From CAZPCZ01 sp964585225 (GTDB taxonomy: Bacteria; Patescibacteriota; Patescibacteriia; JACPHY01), in assembly GCA_964585225.1 (NCBI GenBank), contig CAZPCZ010000001.1:7940-71939 (forward strand): a stretch of DNA of 64,000 nt. The letters are read 5' to 3'. The stretch's first letter is position 1; every line of letters begins with the position of its first letter. Under the pieces are notes generated by a model. The model was not told where the DNA came from. It worked only from the letters and a program-made list of their open reading frames with translations, and searched no databases. Shown in pieces: positions 49,473 through 58,780 of the stretch. A program made the position numbers and the translations under genes.

Positions 49473-50797
49473 TGCTCAAACGCCATCGCTTGCACCGCAA
49501 GCGCGGTGCGGTGCTCCCACACCTTCTCGAACGCCGCAACGATATCATCGAGGTCGGCACGCGACAACCCCGGATGCATGAGCTCACTGATGAAGAGCTC
49601 GTCACCGTAGAGGCGCTCCGCGACCGGACAGCTCTCCGGTTCATACGACGCGAGCGCACTCGGCTGTGCCAGCGTGAAGGGGTACCCGTGCCGTCCAATC
49701 GCGACGCGCTGCTGGAACATCGGCTGGAGGTAGAGGGGTTTCGTGTACCCGGGCCACATCCGCACGCCGAGATCCTCATGGTGCTCGGTCGGTGTGAGCT
49801 CGGCAACCACCGCGGCGAGGAATGTGTCGCGCGGACACCCCGCGATGTCGCTCCGGAACCGAAACGCGTGCTCGTAGAACACATGCGTTGCGCTGGGGCG
49901 CACGCGCGGCGGCGTGAGCGCGGGGATGCGCCCGAGGCGCTCCGCGAGGTACGCGCAGTTCCGGAGACGCTCCGCCACGAACCCATCCAGCTTCCGAAGC
50001 TGGCACCGACTGATCGCCGCCTCGACTTCGGTCATGCGGATGTTGAATCCGACCATGTTCGTGAGGTCCGTGACGCCCTTGTCACCCACCACCGCCTCCG
50101 CATGGTTACGAATGAGCCGAACGCGATCCGCGAGCCGATCGTCGTTCGTGACCACCATGCCGCCCTCCCCCGATTGGATGTGCTTGTGGCAATTCAGAGA
50201 GAACACGCCGATGTCGCCGAGCGTACCCGCGCACGTGCCGTCATCGCGCGCACCCGGAGCCTGGGCGGCATCCTCGATGACCACGAGACCATTCGCACGT
50301 GCGAGCGCATTGATCGCCGTCGAATCGTATGGCTGTCCGAAGAGATCCACGACGATGATCGCTTTGGTGCGGTCAGTAATCCGCGACTGTACCGATACAG
50401 GATCGAGACAAAAGTACTCCGACTCGACGTCCGCGAATACCGGAATGCCGCCGTAGAAGAGCGGCGCGGTCGCCGACGCGCTCATGGTGTACGGCGACAC
50501 GATCACCTCGTCACCCGGGCTGATCCCCGCAGCGCCGGCTGCTGCGATGAGGCCGGATGTCGCAGAGTTCACTGCAATCGCGTGCTTGATGTGGAAGTAC
50601 GCGGCCCACTCCTCTTCGAGCGCGCGTACCTCCGGTCCGCCGTAGAATCGCGGATCCCACGAACCAAGGAAGCCGGACAGGATGCCGCGGTCGAGCACGC
50701 GGGCAACGGCCTCCTGCTCTTCGCGCCCAATGGTGCGGTGGTCAGGGAACGGTGCTGTACGGACCCGCGGTCCGCCGTGGATTGCGAGCGTACGCAT
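49469..50797 (-). CDS. DegT/DnrJ/EryC1 PLP-dependent sugar aminotransferase (triad A)
   Basis: A ~442-residue aminotransferase. It begins LAIHGGPRVRTAPFP; the PLP site motifs are AVNSATSGLIAAAGAAGI, VVIEDAAQAPGA (Asp that holds the pyridine nitrogen) and LNCHKHIQSGEGGMV with the Schiff-base Lys. Converts a keto sugar nucleotide to the amino sugar. ATG at 50797 lies 10 bases after the stop of a Gfo/Idh gene. Forms a triad with the Gfo/Idh and SpsF-like genes, repeated at 59899-62902. Confidence 0.9.
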   Translation of the reverse strand: MRTLAIHGGPRVRTAPFPDHRTIGREEQEAVARVLDRGILSGFLGSWDPRFYGGPEVRALEEEWAAYFHIKHAIAVNSATSGLIAAAGAAGISPGDEVIVSPYTMSASATAPLFYGGIPVFADVESEYFCLDPVSVQSRITDRTKAIIVVDLFGQPYDSTAINALARANGLVVIEDAAQAPGARDDGTCAGTLGDIGVFSLNCHKHIQSGEGGMVVTNDDRLADRVRLIRNHAEAVVGDKGVTDLTNMVGFNIRMTEVEAAISRCQLRKLDGFVAERLRNCAYLAERLGRIPALTPPRVRPSATHVFYEHAFRFRSDIAGCPRDTFLAAVVAELTPTEHHEDLGVRMWPGYTKPLYLQPMFQQRVAIGRHGYPFTLAQPSALASYEPESCPVAERLYGDELFISELMHPGLSRADLDDIVAAFEKVWEHRTALAVQAMAFEQ

Positions 50798-50807
50798 ATC
50801 GTCGTGC

Positions 50808-51836
50808 TCATCGTGACGATCGTCGGGGCAGAACGACGCGCTTCCCGTCCTTCCGCGCACTCTGCTCGAGTGCATGGATCACCTCGAGCGCGCGGAGCGC
50901 ATCCTCTCCCGTGCTGACCGGCGCATCGCGCCCCTCCAAGCAATCCACGATGTGCGGGAGCACAGGTTTCAGGAAGCTCCGCGGCGCACCGAAATGCTTG
51001 ATCCGTTCGTAGTTCAATTCTCGATAACTGGAGTACTCATCGCTCGCGCGGGTGCCAATGACCTCGATGTCGAGTCCCGACTCGTGCTTCAAGTTCATCC
51101 TCCCCTTCTCGCCGAGGAAGCTGACCTCCGAGAGGCAGTACTCGCGCGAATCGAAGTACTGCAACGCCGCAGTGGCACCATCGAATCCCAAGAGTGCGTC
51201 CACGCGGACATCGTGCGGGTCTTTCGGGAACACGGTATTGGTCACCGCGCTCACCCAGCGTACCTCACCGAGGAAGAAGCGCAGGAGATCAATGAAATGC
51301 GTGCCACCATGGTACAGCCCCTTATCGTACGATGCAATCGCCGAACGCACGGCGCCGAGGAAGGTATCGTGCACGTACCCGCCACGGAGGTTCTCCCAGA
51401 ATTTTCTGATCCACGGATCAAACCGACGGCCATGGTTTACGAAGAGGAGCACCCTGTGTTTCCGGCAATGGCGAACGGCCTCGCGGGCTTCTCGCACATT
51501 GTGCGAAATTGGTTTCTCGCAGAGGATTGCCTTCACCTTTCGCTTCGCGGCGAGCGTCACGAGCGCGCAGTGCGACTCCGGCATCGTTGCAATGATGACG
51601 ATGTCCGGATGCGCCTCCTCCAGCATCTGCGCGATGTCGGAAAAGCGCGGCACATTCGGGTAGAGCCGCTTCGCACGTGCGAGCGAGCGCACATCTGTAT
51701 CTGCGAACGCCGCGAGTCTCACGCGCCGGTACGACGCTGCGGCCTGCGCATGGCTCGCGGGTGGGACACGCAACGGATCAAGCTGGGCGCCCAACCCAAT
51801 CCACCCGCATCCGATGATCGCGACCTTGTACTTCAT
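50808..51836 (-). CDS. Gfo/Idh/MocA-family oxidoreductase (triad A)
   Basis: A 342-residue NAD(P)-dependent sugar dehydrogenase. Rossmann motif VAIIGCGWIGLGAQ, IVIIATMPESH, catalytic Lys in ILCEKPIS, and HGGTHFIDLLRFFLGEV near residue 175. It would oxidise a hydroxyl to the keto group used by the aminotransferase. ATGA overlap with the SpsF-like gene upstream. About as long as its counterpart in triad B (61146) but clearly divergent. Confidence 0.87.
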   Translation of the reverse strand: MKYKVAIIGCGWIGLGAQLDPLRVPPASHAQAAASYRRVRLAAFADTDVRSLARAKRLYPNVPRFSDIAQMLEEAHPDIVIIATMPESHCALVTLAAKRKVKAILCEKPISHNVREAREAVRHCRKHRVLLFVNHGRRFDPWIRKFWENLRGGYVHDTFLGAVRSAIASYDKGLYHGGTHFIDLLRFFLGEVRWVSAVTNTVFPKDPHDVRVDALLGFDGATAALQYFDSREYCLSEVSFLGEKGRMNLKHESGLDIEVIGTRASDEYSSYRELNYERIKHFGAPRSFLKPVLPHIVDCLEGRDAPVSTGEDALRALEVIHALEQSARKDGKRVVLPRRSSR

Positions 51837-52615
51837 GCTCTCTCTGTCGTGTACCCGACACGATTGATCTGCTGGCGCTGTGCGCGAAGAAAAATCTCCG
51901 GCTCTCGGTCGGCGAATGTGAGGAGGTCGTCGAGATCGAACCGCGGGTTCTGTGGGTGCAACCGTGCGTAGATCGCTCGCATGATGGCGAGGTCCGTCGG
52001 TGTATCGAGGAGGAGCTCGAGGTTCGGACGGTGGTACCTCGGCGGTGCGGTGTAGTGGTAGATCGAGAACGCGTTGGGGTGGTTTCGAATGAAGTAGTTC
52101 ACGTGCTCGAAGTTGTTACGGTCGCTCCGGTACGGCTCCTCCTGAGCCATCGCGTACGCGCGCTGGAGCGCGGGAAAACGGACGACCTGGACGTCAATGC
52201 CCGGTGGGAACGTATCCTCGAGGCAGTTCGAGAGGAGATCGCACCCGCGTTCGAAAAACAGCGCGATGCCAGCATCAAGGATCATCGGAGAGATGCACGA
52301 GCAGTCGCCGGTCACGAGCACGAGCACATCCGCACCCGCGAACGCCCCGGCGCCCACGACCCGCCCGAGTACGTCATCCTCGCTCCCCCGGAACGCGCGC
52401 ACGCCGAACCGATCGGCGATGGCGACGATCGCACCATCGCGGGCCTCCGTGCTCGTGGCGACCACGACCTCATCAATGCGCGGGGCAGCACGTACGCGCT
52501 GAATTACCGCTCCGAGTGCCGGGAGTCCCGGCGCGAGCTCAAGCGCCATCTTCCCCGGGAGCCGCGTCGCCCCCATCCGCGCTTCAATGGTCGCCACGAC
52601 CCGCTGCCGCTGCAT
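51833..52615 (-). CDS. SpsF-like cytidylyltransferase/nucleotidyltransferase (triad A)
   Basis: A ~260-residue GT-A-fold protein: VVATIEARMGATRLPGKMALEL at the start (nucleotide-binding R and K), then VVVATSTEARDG, LVTGDCSCISPMI with the acidic metal site, and FEHVNYFIRNHP. It belongs to the SpsF / CMP-sialate-synthetase superfamily, so it may charge a sugar or nonulosonate with CTP. ATG at 52615 lies 32 bases inside the upstream asparagine synthase gene; it is preferred because homology starts there. Confidence 0.83.
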   Translation of the reverse strand: MQRQRVVATIEARMGATRLPGKMALELAPGLPALGAVIQRVRAAPRIDEVVVATSTEARDGAIVAIADRFGVRAFRGSEDDVLGRVVGAGAFAGADVLVLVTGDCSCISPMILDAGIALFFERGCDLLSNCLEDTFPPGIDVQVVRFPALQRAYAMAQEEPYRSDRNNFEHVNYFIRNHPNAFSIYHYTAPPRYHRPNLELLLDTPTDLAIMRAIYARLHPQNPRFDLDDLLTFADREPEIFLRAQRQQINRVGYTTERA

Positions 52616-54440
52616 ACTCCCGCACGTGCTCCTCGAGGAACATCCGCGCATTGATGACGTTGAATAGGAACTTGCTCGTGCTGTTCGGCAACGGCTGTGC
52701 ATCGAGGAGCTCCGCGACCGCGTGGCGGTCAACGTAGTCGAAAATGCTGCCGGGACCGAGGATGCGTTCGCGGACCGTACGATCGCGAAGGTCCACGAGT
52801 GACGTGAGTGAGGCGTTGAACCCCTTCTTCCGACGGTCCAAGCGCACACGCTCATTCAGTGTACCGCGCATCGCCTCGCGAAGCCCGTACTTTCCGTATC
52901 CGTCCCGAATGAGATGTTCGCTCGGAATCGAGTACGCGAAGTCGCACAACCGCGAATCCAGGTATGGGCTCCGGTTCTCAATCGAGTAGTACATGGAGTT
53001 CAAATCGTCCTCGTGGAGGATCACTGGAATCACCTCGTGGAACAGCTCGTTGAGCATGCGATTCCGGAGAAGCGACGCGCAGAATGTGTGCTCGGTGAAC
53101 TGCTCGCGGAAGTCCACGGTCAGGTACTGTGCGAATCGGTCACGTTCGTCGTAGACGTGATCTCGAAAATTCGGATTCGCGGTATAGAGGTTGGGATTCT
53201 GTAAGAGTGGATTGCGCACCATCGGTACGACGTGCGCGGCGAAGGCACTGCGGGCGTTGGCGTACTCCGAATGATGGCGCATCTCGTAGAGGTGGAGCAG
53301 GAAGTGATCGTAGTACCCCGTCACCAATTCGTCCGCTCCAGTTCCGGAGATCGCGACGCGGTAGCCGGCGCGTGCAATGGCCTCGGAGAGGTACGAGTGG
53401 ACGAAGTAGGAAATCGTCGCGACCGGTGCATCATGGTAGCGGATGAGCTGTTCGAGGCGTTCAAAGAACCCCGGCTGCGGGAACGGGATAGCGGTGTGCT
53501 GGCAGTGCACATCGTCCACCGTCGCACGGATGTTCTCCTCCTCATTGTAGCGCTCGTCGCGATCAATGACCGAGAACGTCGCGACGTGGTACCCAAACTC
53601 CTTCGCGGCGATGGAGACGAGCGATGCCGAGTCCACGCCACCGCTCAGACAGAACGCGAGCGGCACGTCTGCGCGCAAGCGGATGCGCATGCTCTCGATG
53701 AGGCGCGTACGAAATCCCTCCACCACATCCGCGAACGTCATGTCCTGCGGCGCGACCGGTGGGCTCCAGTACCGGTATGAACGAACCGTCCCGTCCGCAC
53801 GCACGATCACGTTCGTCGCGTACGGAACCTCCCGGACACCAAGGAAGAACGTATCGCTCCCCTTGTGGAGCGATTTGTACCCATTCACGAGGTACCGGAG
53901 CAGATGCTGCGTGTTCACGCCAAGCGATTGGCCGGAGAGCGCCGCGAGGAACTTGATTTCGGAGCCGAAGGTAATGCCATCTGTGGTCTCCAGGAGGTAG
54001 AGCGGCTTCTCGCCGAACCGATCGCGGGAAAGGAACACAGTCTGCGACCACGCATCGTGGATCGCGAACGCCCACATGCCCTCGAAATCGTTCACGCATG
54101 CCTCACCGTGCGCGAGGTACGACTGGAGGAGCACCTCGGTGTCTGAGGTTGTACGAAACGTCACCCCACGCTCCTCGAGACGTTTTCGGAGTTCCACGTA
54201 GTTGTAGATCTCCCCATTGAACACGATCGTGCGCCCGTCGATCGTCATCGGCTGGTGGGAACGCGGATCGAGATCAATGATGCTCAACCGCGAGTGGAGG
54301 AGCACGCCAGAGCGATCGCCGATCCGAACGCGAAGGAATCGCTGCGCATCCGGACCGCGACGCTCCATGAGGCGGAGCGTCGCTGCGATCCGTTCCTCAT
54401 CCGGTGGTCGTGTGCCGACGTAGCCAGCGATTCCGCACAT
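52584..54440 (-). CDS. Asparagine synthase (glutamine-hydrolysing) family amidotransferase
   Basis: A ~618-residue protein with both domains intact: MCGIAGYVG (Cys2), LHSRLSIIDLDPRSH, FNGEIYNYVELRKRL and TTSDTEVLLQSY in the glutaminase part; LAFCLSGGVDSASLVSIAA in the synthetase part near residue 255. It probably amidates a carboxyl sugar (uronate or nonulosonate) in this context. ATG at 54440 is fixed by the need for Cys at position 2. Third asparagine synthase homologue of the window. Confidence 0.9.
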   Translation of the reverse strand: MCGIAGYVGTRPPDEERIAATLRLMERRGPDAQRFLRVRIGDRSGVLLHSRLSIIDLDPRSHQPMTIDGRTIVFNGEIYNYVELRKRLEERGVTFRTTSDTEVLLQSYLAHGEACVNDFEGMWAFAIHDAWSQTVFLSRDRFGEKPLYLLETTDGITFGSEIKFLAALSGQSLGVNTQHLLRYLVNGYKSLHKGSDTFFLGVREVPYATNVIVRADGTVRSYRYWSPPVAPQDMTFADVVEGFRTRLIESMRIRLRADVPLAFCLSGGVDSASLVSIAAKEFGYHVATFSVIDRDERYNEEENIRATVDDVHCQHTAIPFPQPGFFERLEQLIRYHDAPVATISYFVHSYLSEAIARAGYRVAISGTGADELVTGYYDHFLLHLYEMRHHSEYANARSAFAAHVVPMVRNPLLQNPNLYTANPNFRDHVYDERDRFAQYLTVDFREQFTEHTFCASLLRNRMLNELFHEVIPVILHEDDLNSMYYSIENRSPYLDSRLCDFAYSIPSEHLIRDGYGKYGLREAMRGTLNERVRLDRRKKGFNASLTSLVDLRDRTVRERILGPGSIFDYVDRHAVAELLDAQPLPNSTSKFLFNVINARMFLEEHVREYAAAAGRGDH

Positions 54441-54454
54441 ACTGCTCGCTTCAC

Positions 54455-55204
54455 TCAGAGCACGGCAACGTGCGGCGCTCGGTGCTCCTGCTCCGCAAGT
54501 GTCTCCGTGTGCTGCGCGAATCGCTCGATGCATACCGCTTTCAGCACCACGGGCATAGCCGAGTAGTACCGTCCGCGCGTCCGCTGCGGACGGTCAAGGA
54601 ATCTCCCGTCGCGCGCGCGTCGGTCGAGCGCTGCGAGCGTGAGCGCGGCGCAGGTCTCCGCGTTCGCGGCGCGGAGCTCGTGGAGCGGCATCCCGCGCCG
54701 GAGCGGTACCGCTGCCTGCACAATGATCGTCCCGTCATCGAAACGTTCGTTCACGCGGTGGAGCGTCGCGATGAGCGCGATGAAGTCGCGGTGGTAGATC
54801 GCCCAGAGGTGCGTGTCGAGCCCGCGGTACTGCTCCGGATCGCCGCCGTGGAGGTTCACGAACCCCGTCGGGCAGCGCGCAATGGTCGGAGCGGCAATCT
54901 TCCCGGTCCCGAAGCTCACGACGACGTCCGGGCGCACGGCGTCGAGCACCGCGAGCGCCTCCGCGTCGTTCACGGACTCTACGGATGTCGTCGGAGCGAA
55001 CTCCGCAACGGAGGGCTCCGCGCCGCCGAACCACCGGGCGCACTCGTGCGCATCCCGCGCACCTTCGTACGGGTGGTGGGTGGGGAACGGGAACGTCGCG
55101 CGTCGCCGTTCGGAGAGGACGCGGGCGCCCGGGTACGCTCGCGCGATCTCCCGAACGAAGTACGCGTGGTGCGGCGTCTCGGTGGTGAGGATGACGACGG
55201 TCAT
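54455..55204 (-). CDS. Formyltransferase-family protein
   Basis: A ~249-residue short homologue of formyltransferases. It starts MTVVILTTETPHHAYFVREI, then VVVSFGTGKIAAPTIARCPTG, the active-site block FVNLHGGDPEQYRGLDTHLWA (Asn, His) and NERFDDGTIIVQ with the catalytic Asp. It lacks the Fmt C-terminal domain. ATGA overlap with the NeuB gene. Likely formylates an amino sugar related to the NeuB product; formyl-THF use is inferred from the family. Confidence 0.8.
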   Translation of the reverse strand: MTVVILTTETPHHAYFVREIARAYPGARVLSERRRATFPFPTHHPYEGARDAHECARWFGGAEPSVAEFAPTTSVESVNDAEALAVLDAVRPDVVVSFGTGKIAAPTIARCPTGFVNLHGGDPEQYRGLDTHLWAIYHRDFIALIATLHRVNERFDDGTIIVQAAVPLRRGMPLHELRAANAETCAALTLAALDRRARDGRFLDRPQRTRGRYYSAMPVVLKAVCIERFAQHTETLAEQEHRAPHVAVL

Positions 55205-56235
55205 GCGCGTTGCACAACGGCCTCCGCAACCCACGCCCGCTCGATGATGACCCCTTTCGGGACGGGCTCCCGGAGCACCTTCCCGATGACCTCGTGCTCA
55301 TATCCGGGCGGGATGCCGCTGGCCGGGCGCACCCACGTGAGGTGCTCGCGGGCGAGGACGGTCCCTGCCGGGAGGTCCTGCGCCGCGGCGATGGAGCGTC
55401 GGAATGCAACGCGGCCCTGCTCCTCGCATGGTTGCGGCTGCTTCACGCCGCTCCCGAGCATCGACTCCGTGGTACGGACGCGCGTGATGAGTTGCCGGAG
55501 CTCGTCCAGCGTTGCCGAGAGCTGGTGGTCACGGAAGTCCGAATGGTCGTGGGCGATGGTGAAGTGCTTCTCGATGATCCGAGCGCCGAGCGCAATCGCG
55601 GCGACCGCCGCGTCGTCCCCCATCGTGTGATCCGAGTACCCGATCGTGCAGTCCGGGAACCGCTCGCGAAGCGCGGTGATCGCGCGGAGGTTCGCCTGCT
55701 CCGGTGGGACTGGGTACGCGGCAACGCAGTGGAGGAGCGAGAGATCCGCTGTCGTACCGACCGCGCGCTGCGCAGTGCGGACGCGCGCGACCGCTGCCGC
55801 AACTTCGTCGAGGGTCGCAGTGCCGGTCGAGAGGATCACGGGCTTGCCGGTCGCCGCGACGGCATCGAGGAGCGGATAGAACGTGATGTCACCGGAGGCA
55901 GTCTTGAACACCGGCACGATGGGTTCGAGGAACGATACGCTCCCAAGGTCGAACGGTGTGGAAAAAAATACAATCCCAACATCCCGAGCCACCGCGGCGA
56001 GGTGTCGCACCGCATCGTGCGCGAGTGTAAACTTCCGGAGCCGCGCAAGGCGCTCCGCATCGCGGCTACTCGCGTAGTGGTCGGGATTGAAGGTCTGGAG
56101 CTTCACCGCATCCGCGCCCGCATCAGCCGCGAGGTGAACGAGCTCCTCCGCGAGTGCGGAATCGCCCTCGTGGTTGTTCCCGACCTCTGCGACGACGACC
56201 ACGCGCGTGTTCGTATCGAGCGAACCTATACGCAT
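55201..56235 (-). CDS. NeuB-family N-acylneuraminate / nonulosonate synthase
   Basis: A ~344-residue enzyme: TIM-barrel with VVVAEVGNNHEGDSALAEEL, AVKLQTFNPDHYASS, FFSTPFDLGSVSFL, TIGYSDHTMGDDA and ARIIEKHFTIAHDHSDFRDH, followed by a C-terminal SAF antifreeze-like domain (FRRSIAAAQDLPAGTVLARE). It condenses an N-acylated hexose with phosphoenolpyruvate to give a nine-carbon acid (sialic, legionaminic or pseudaminic type). This is the best evidence for a nonulosonate in the glycan. Start ATG at 56235 (56253 also possible). Confidence 0.9.
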   Translation of the reverse strand: MRIGSLDTNTRVVVVAEVGNNHEGDSALAEELVHLAADAGADAVKLQTFNPDHYASSRDAERLARLRKFTLAHDAVRHLAAVARDVGIVFFSTPFDLGSVSFLEPIVPVFKTASGDITFYPLLDAVAATGKPVILSTGTATLDEVAAAVARVRTAQRAVGTTADLSLLHCVAAYPVPPEQANLRAITALRERFPDCTIGYSDHTMGDDAAVAAIALGARIIEKHFTIAHDHSDFRDHQLSATLDELRQLITRVRTTESMLGSGVKQPQPCEEQGRVAFRRSIAAAQDLPAGTVLAREHLTWVRPASGIPPGYEHEVIGKVLREPVPKGVIIERAWVAEAVVQRA

Positions 56236-56314
56236 AGAGAGCGCGAGAGCCACCGCAGCACGCCGTGCGTGGGATGTACACGTGATGGTCGTGCTGACCG
56301 GTGGCCCAAGAATA

Positions 56315-57265
56315 CTACATCGATGGTCCCAACGAAGACCCTCCGTCTACCATGACGGGGATGCGACGGAGGTGGAAGGGATCGGCCTCATGCGTGTTCA
56401 CGCCGTCGATCGCCGTCGGGCAGCAGACGATGCTGTGCGTCTTGAGACGTGCAATAACCGCGTCGTCGTAGTGGTGCGCGAGCCCCTCCGGGTACGCGTA
56501 GTGTCGCGCCACGACGCCTGCGCACTCGCGGAGCAGCCGCACGCTCATTGCGATCTCCCGCTCACGATCCGCTGGCGTACAGAACGAGAGCATCGCATGC
56601 GAGTGGGTATGGCCACCGACGATGAACCCGTCCTGCGCCGCCAACGCGCGCACCTGCGCCCACGAGAGCTTTCGATCCAACGCATCGTCCCAGGTCATCG
56701 CCTCATCCACGCCGCACTGCTGGAACGTACACGCAACGAGCGCAGCGCGATCGATGGAAGGATCAACCTTCGCCCGCACGCGGATCGCGTCGAGCAGTGC
56801 GATGCGTTCTCCGACCGACGAGAACACGCGGTCACGCTCCTCCCACGGGAGGCGTACTGCCCCTGGCGCAGCGTACTCGAGACACGCCTCGATGCGATCC
56901 ACCCACGAACGCTCGTCGCTGCCGACCCAGCCGGTCGTCACGTAGAATGTTGCCGGCAACCGGAAATCGACAAGGATGGGAGCGGCAACGGATGCGTTGT
57001 TCTCGAACCCATCGTCGAACGTCAACGCGAACGATCGAGGTGGAAATGCAACGTGCTGCGCGCAGTGCGTGAGAACGTCATCCATCGTGAGCGGTGTCCC
57101 GCGCTCCCGCAGCATCCGGAGGAGCGCAATGAATTCCGCGCGCGCGATGTGCTTCCGGTTGTAGTTACGTACTGGGTGTGTGTGCCGTTCCACGACCCCA
57201 TGGAAGAGGTAGATCGCGCATGCACGATCGTCGAGCCGATTCGCAAAGAACAGAGGTTCAATCAT
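56315..57265 (-). CDS. Polysaccharide deacetylase (NodB homology domain)
   Basis: A ~316-residue protein with the NodB motifs: catalytic Asp pair in FALTFDDGFENN near residue 80, and zinc ligands in GGHTHSHAMLS (H-x3-H) near 215, then YAYPEG. No signal peptide, so it would act in the cytoplasm on a nucleotide or lipid-linked sugar. ATG at 57265 is chosen because GGGAGG lies six bases upstream; the 115-residue extension is rejected. A promoter-like sequence lies at 57286-57313. Confidence 0.85.
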   Translation of the reverse strand: MIEPLFFANRLDDRACAIYLFHGVVERHTHPVRNYNRKHIARAEFIALLRMLRERGTPLTMDDVLTHCAQHVAFPPRSFALTFDDGFENNASVAAPILVDFRLPATFYVTTGWVGSDERSWVDRIEACLEYAAPGAVRLPWEERDRVFSSVGERIALLDAIRVRAKVDPSIDRAALVACTFQQCGVDEAMTWDDALDRKLSWAQVRALAAQDGFIVGGHTHSHAMLSFCTPADREREIAMSVRLLRECAGVVARHYAYPEGLAHHYDDAVIARLKTHSIVCCPTAIDGVNTHEADPFHLRRIPVMVDGGSSLGPSM

Positions 57266-57285
57266 AAGCATCCTCCCACGTTCGC

Positions 57286-57313
57286 AGCGTACCAGCGATA
57301 CCTGCGCGGTCAA
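57286..57313 (-). promoter_or_regulatory. Candidate promoter for the deacetylase gene
   Basis: On the minus strand TTGACC, 16 bp, TACGCT, overlapping the stop codon of the HIT-like gene and 21 bp upstream of the deacetylase ATG (57265). Confidence 0.45.
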
Positions 57314-57771
57314 CCCGGTACCGCCACCGGTTGCGGTTGCATTGCGAACGCCGACCGGAGTGCCGTGATGTGCGCCGCGCACTGCTCGGGCGTGAGCTCG
57401 TGTACCGCATCGAGGACCGGCGCGCGCGGCCAGCCAGGATCGGTGAACATCATCCCGTAGAACTCTTTCGGTCCGGCGTACCGCGGCAGGATTGCCGCAT
57501 GCGCCTCGGGCGTCGCCATCATGAGGAACAGGAGGTTCAGGCGGTCGGGCGCAAACACGCGCGAGAGCGCCGCCTCCGTGTTCCGCATCACCATGGCAAA
57601 CTCTGTCCACGCCTCCGGCATGATTCCGCCGAGCGTCATCGCCTCCCCGCGATACACCACGAGGAGCGCACCAAGCGTGAGCGGACGACGCTGCGCGAGC
57701 ACGAGCCAGTGGCCGTACTCCGCGACGAGCGTATCGGGATGCCCAAAACTGATGAGGGCTTCAGCGCGCAT
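57310..57771 (-). CDS. HIT-superfamily-like protein without the histidine triad
   Basis: A ~153-residue protein. The layout follows HIT proteins: VAEYGHWLVLAQRRPLTLGALL, NLLFLMMATP, and a final block with PRYAGPKEFYGMMFTDPGWP, as in Ap4A-hydrolase-like HITs (typically HVHFHVIPRY..F.D.GWP). Here the triad is replaced by EAHAAILPRY, leaving one His, so nucleotidyl-His catalysis is not expected. It may bind a nucleotide sugar. ATG at 57771 overlaps the formyltransferase stop by 11 bases. Confidence 0.7.
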   Translation of the reverse strand: MRAEALISFGHPDTLVAEYGHWLVLAQRRPLTLGALLVVYRGEAMTLGGIMPEAWTEFAMVMRNTEAALSRVFAPDRLNLLFLMMATPEAHAAILPRYAGPKEFYGMMFTDPGWPRAPVLDAVHELTPEQCAAHITALRSAFAMQPQPVAVPG

Positions 57772-58759
57772 GTGATGCGTTTCGATGGAACACGCCGGTC
57801 GCGTGGAGTGGCACGGGGGCGTTTGCACTCACGATCGCCTGAACCGCCTCACGAACCGTCGCCAACCGATCGTAACGCTGCGCCGTAGCGCCGAGAGGTG
57901 TCCCATCATCTGTCAGTATCGCGTGTGTAATCCAGAGACACCGATCCACGGCGCAGACGAGCAGACCGCGCTCTGTGATCCGGTAGATCCGTCCCGGCTC
58001 TCCGTAGTACGGCGTCTCCGACAGCGCCGATCGGAGGAGCTTCACCCTCCGTCCCTTCCAGTACGTGAACGCGCCGGGGTAGGGATCGGTGAGCGCACGG
58101 ATGCGATTGTGGACCTCTTGCGCCGTGAGCTGATCCCAGAGGATGAGTCCGTCGTCCGGAAACCGGATCGGGAAGTACGCTGCCCGCGCGGGGTCCTGCG
58201 CGCGGAACGTCGCCGCACCGCGCGCGATCGCCTCCACCGCCGCGAGGAGCATGGAGGGGAATTCGCGCTCCGCAACCGCGTGGAGGTCGCCAATCGTATC
58301 GTCGGGGCCAATGGTGAACGTCCGATCGAGGATGACATCGCCGGTATCCACGCCGCTCGCCACCCGGATGATGGAGAGCGTGAAGGAGGGCTCTCCGCGG
58401 ATGAGCGCCCAGTTCATCGGCGAAGAGCCGCGGCACTCCGGGAGCTTTCCCCCGTGGAGGTTCACGGTCATCACGGACGGGATTACGATCGTGTGCTGCT
58501 GGAGAATCCTCCCGTAGCCGCCCAAAACGAAGAGGTCCGCTCGTTGCGCCTGGAGCGCGAGCATCGCATCGTCAGCGTTGGGATCGTCCGGCCCGAGGAC
58601 GGGGATACCGCGGCGTTCGGCCGCATCGCGCACTGACGTCGGCGCGTCTCCGCGGTCTTCCGGGTGCACCACGACGCACACGATGTCGTGTGTGGTCCCG
58701 CAGAGCGCGTCAAGGCACGCGACACCACGCGCGCCCTTCCCCCAGAAGACGATCCGCAT
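57761..58759 (-). CDS. Methionyl-tRNA formyltransferase-like sugar N-formyltransferase
   Basis: A 332-residue protein: MRIVFWGKGARGVACLDAL, LFVLGGYGRILQ, the active-site block VNLHGGKLPECRGSSPMNWAL and GVDTGDVILDRTF with the catalytic Asp; a C-terminal Fmt-like domain (EVHNRIRALTDPYPGAF followed by WKGRRVKLLRS). That domain resembles the C-terminal part of ArnA-type formyltransferases acting on 4-amino sugars. It follows the SDR gene at 58781 and precedes the HIT-like gene; the three may act on one intermediate. Confidence 0.85.
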   Translation of the reverse strand: MRIVFWGKGARGVACLDALCGTTHDIVCVVVHPEDRGDAPTSVRDAAERRGIPVLGPDDPNADDAMLALQAQRADLFVLGGYGRILQQHTIVIPSVMTVNLHGGKLPECRGSSPMNWALIRGEPSFTLSIIRVASGVDTGDVILDRTFTIGPDDTIGDLHAVAEREFPSMLLAAVEAIARGAATFRAQDPARAAYFPIRFPDDGLILWDQLTAQEVHNRIRALTDPYPGAFTYWKGRRVKLLRSALSETPYYGEPGRIYRITERGLLVCAVDRCLWITHAILTDDGTPLGATAQRYDRLATVREAVQAIVSANAPVPLHATGVFHRNASHAR

Positions 58760-58780
58760 ACGTGCCGCAGTATTCCCTCC

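Noticed and set aside
57272..57610. N-terminal extension of the polysaccharide deacetylase
   Set aside because: It overlaps the HIT-like gene and has no homology; GGGAGG precedes the ATG at 57265.
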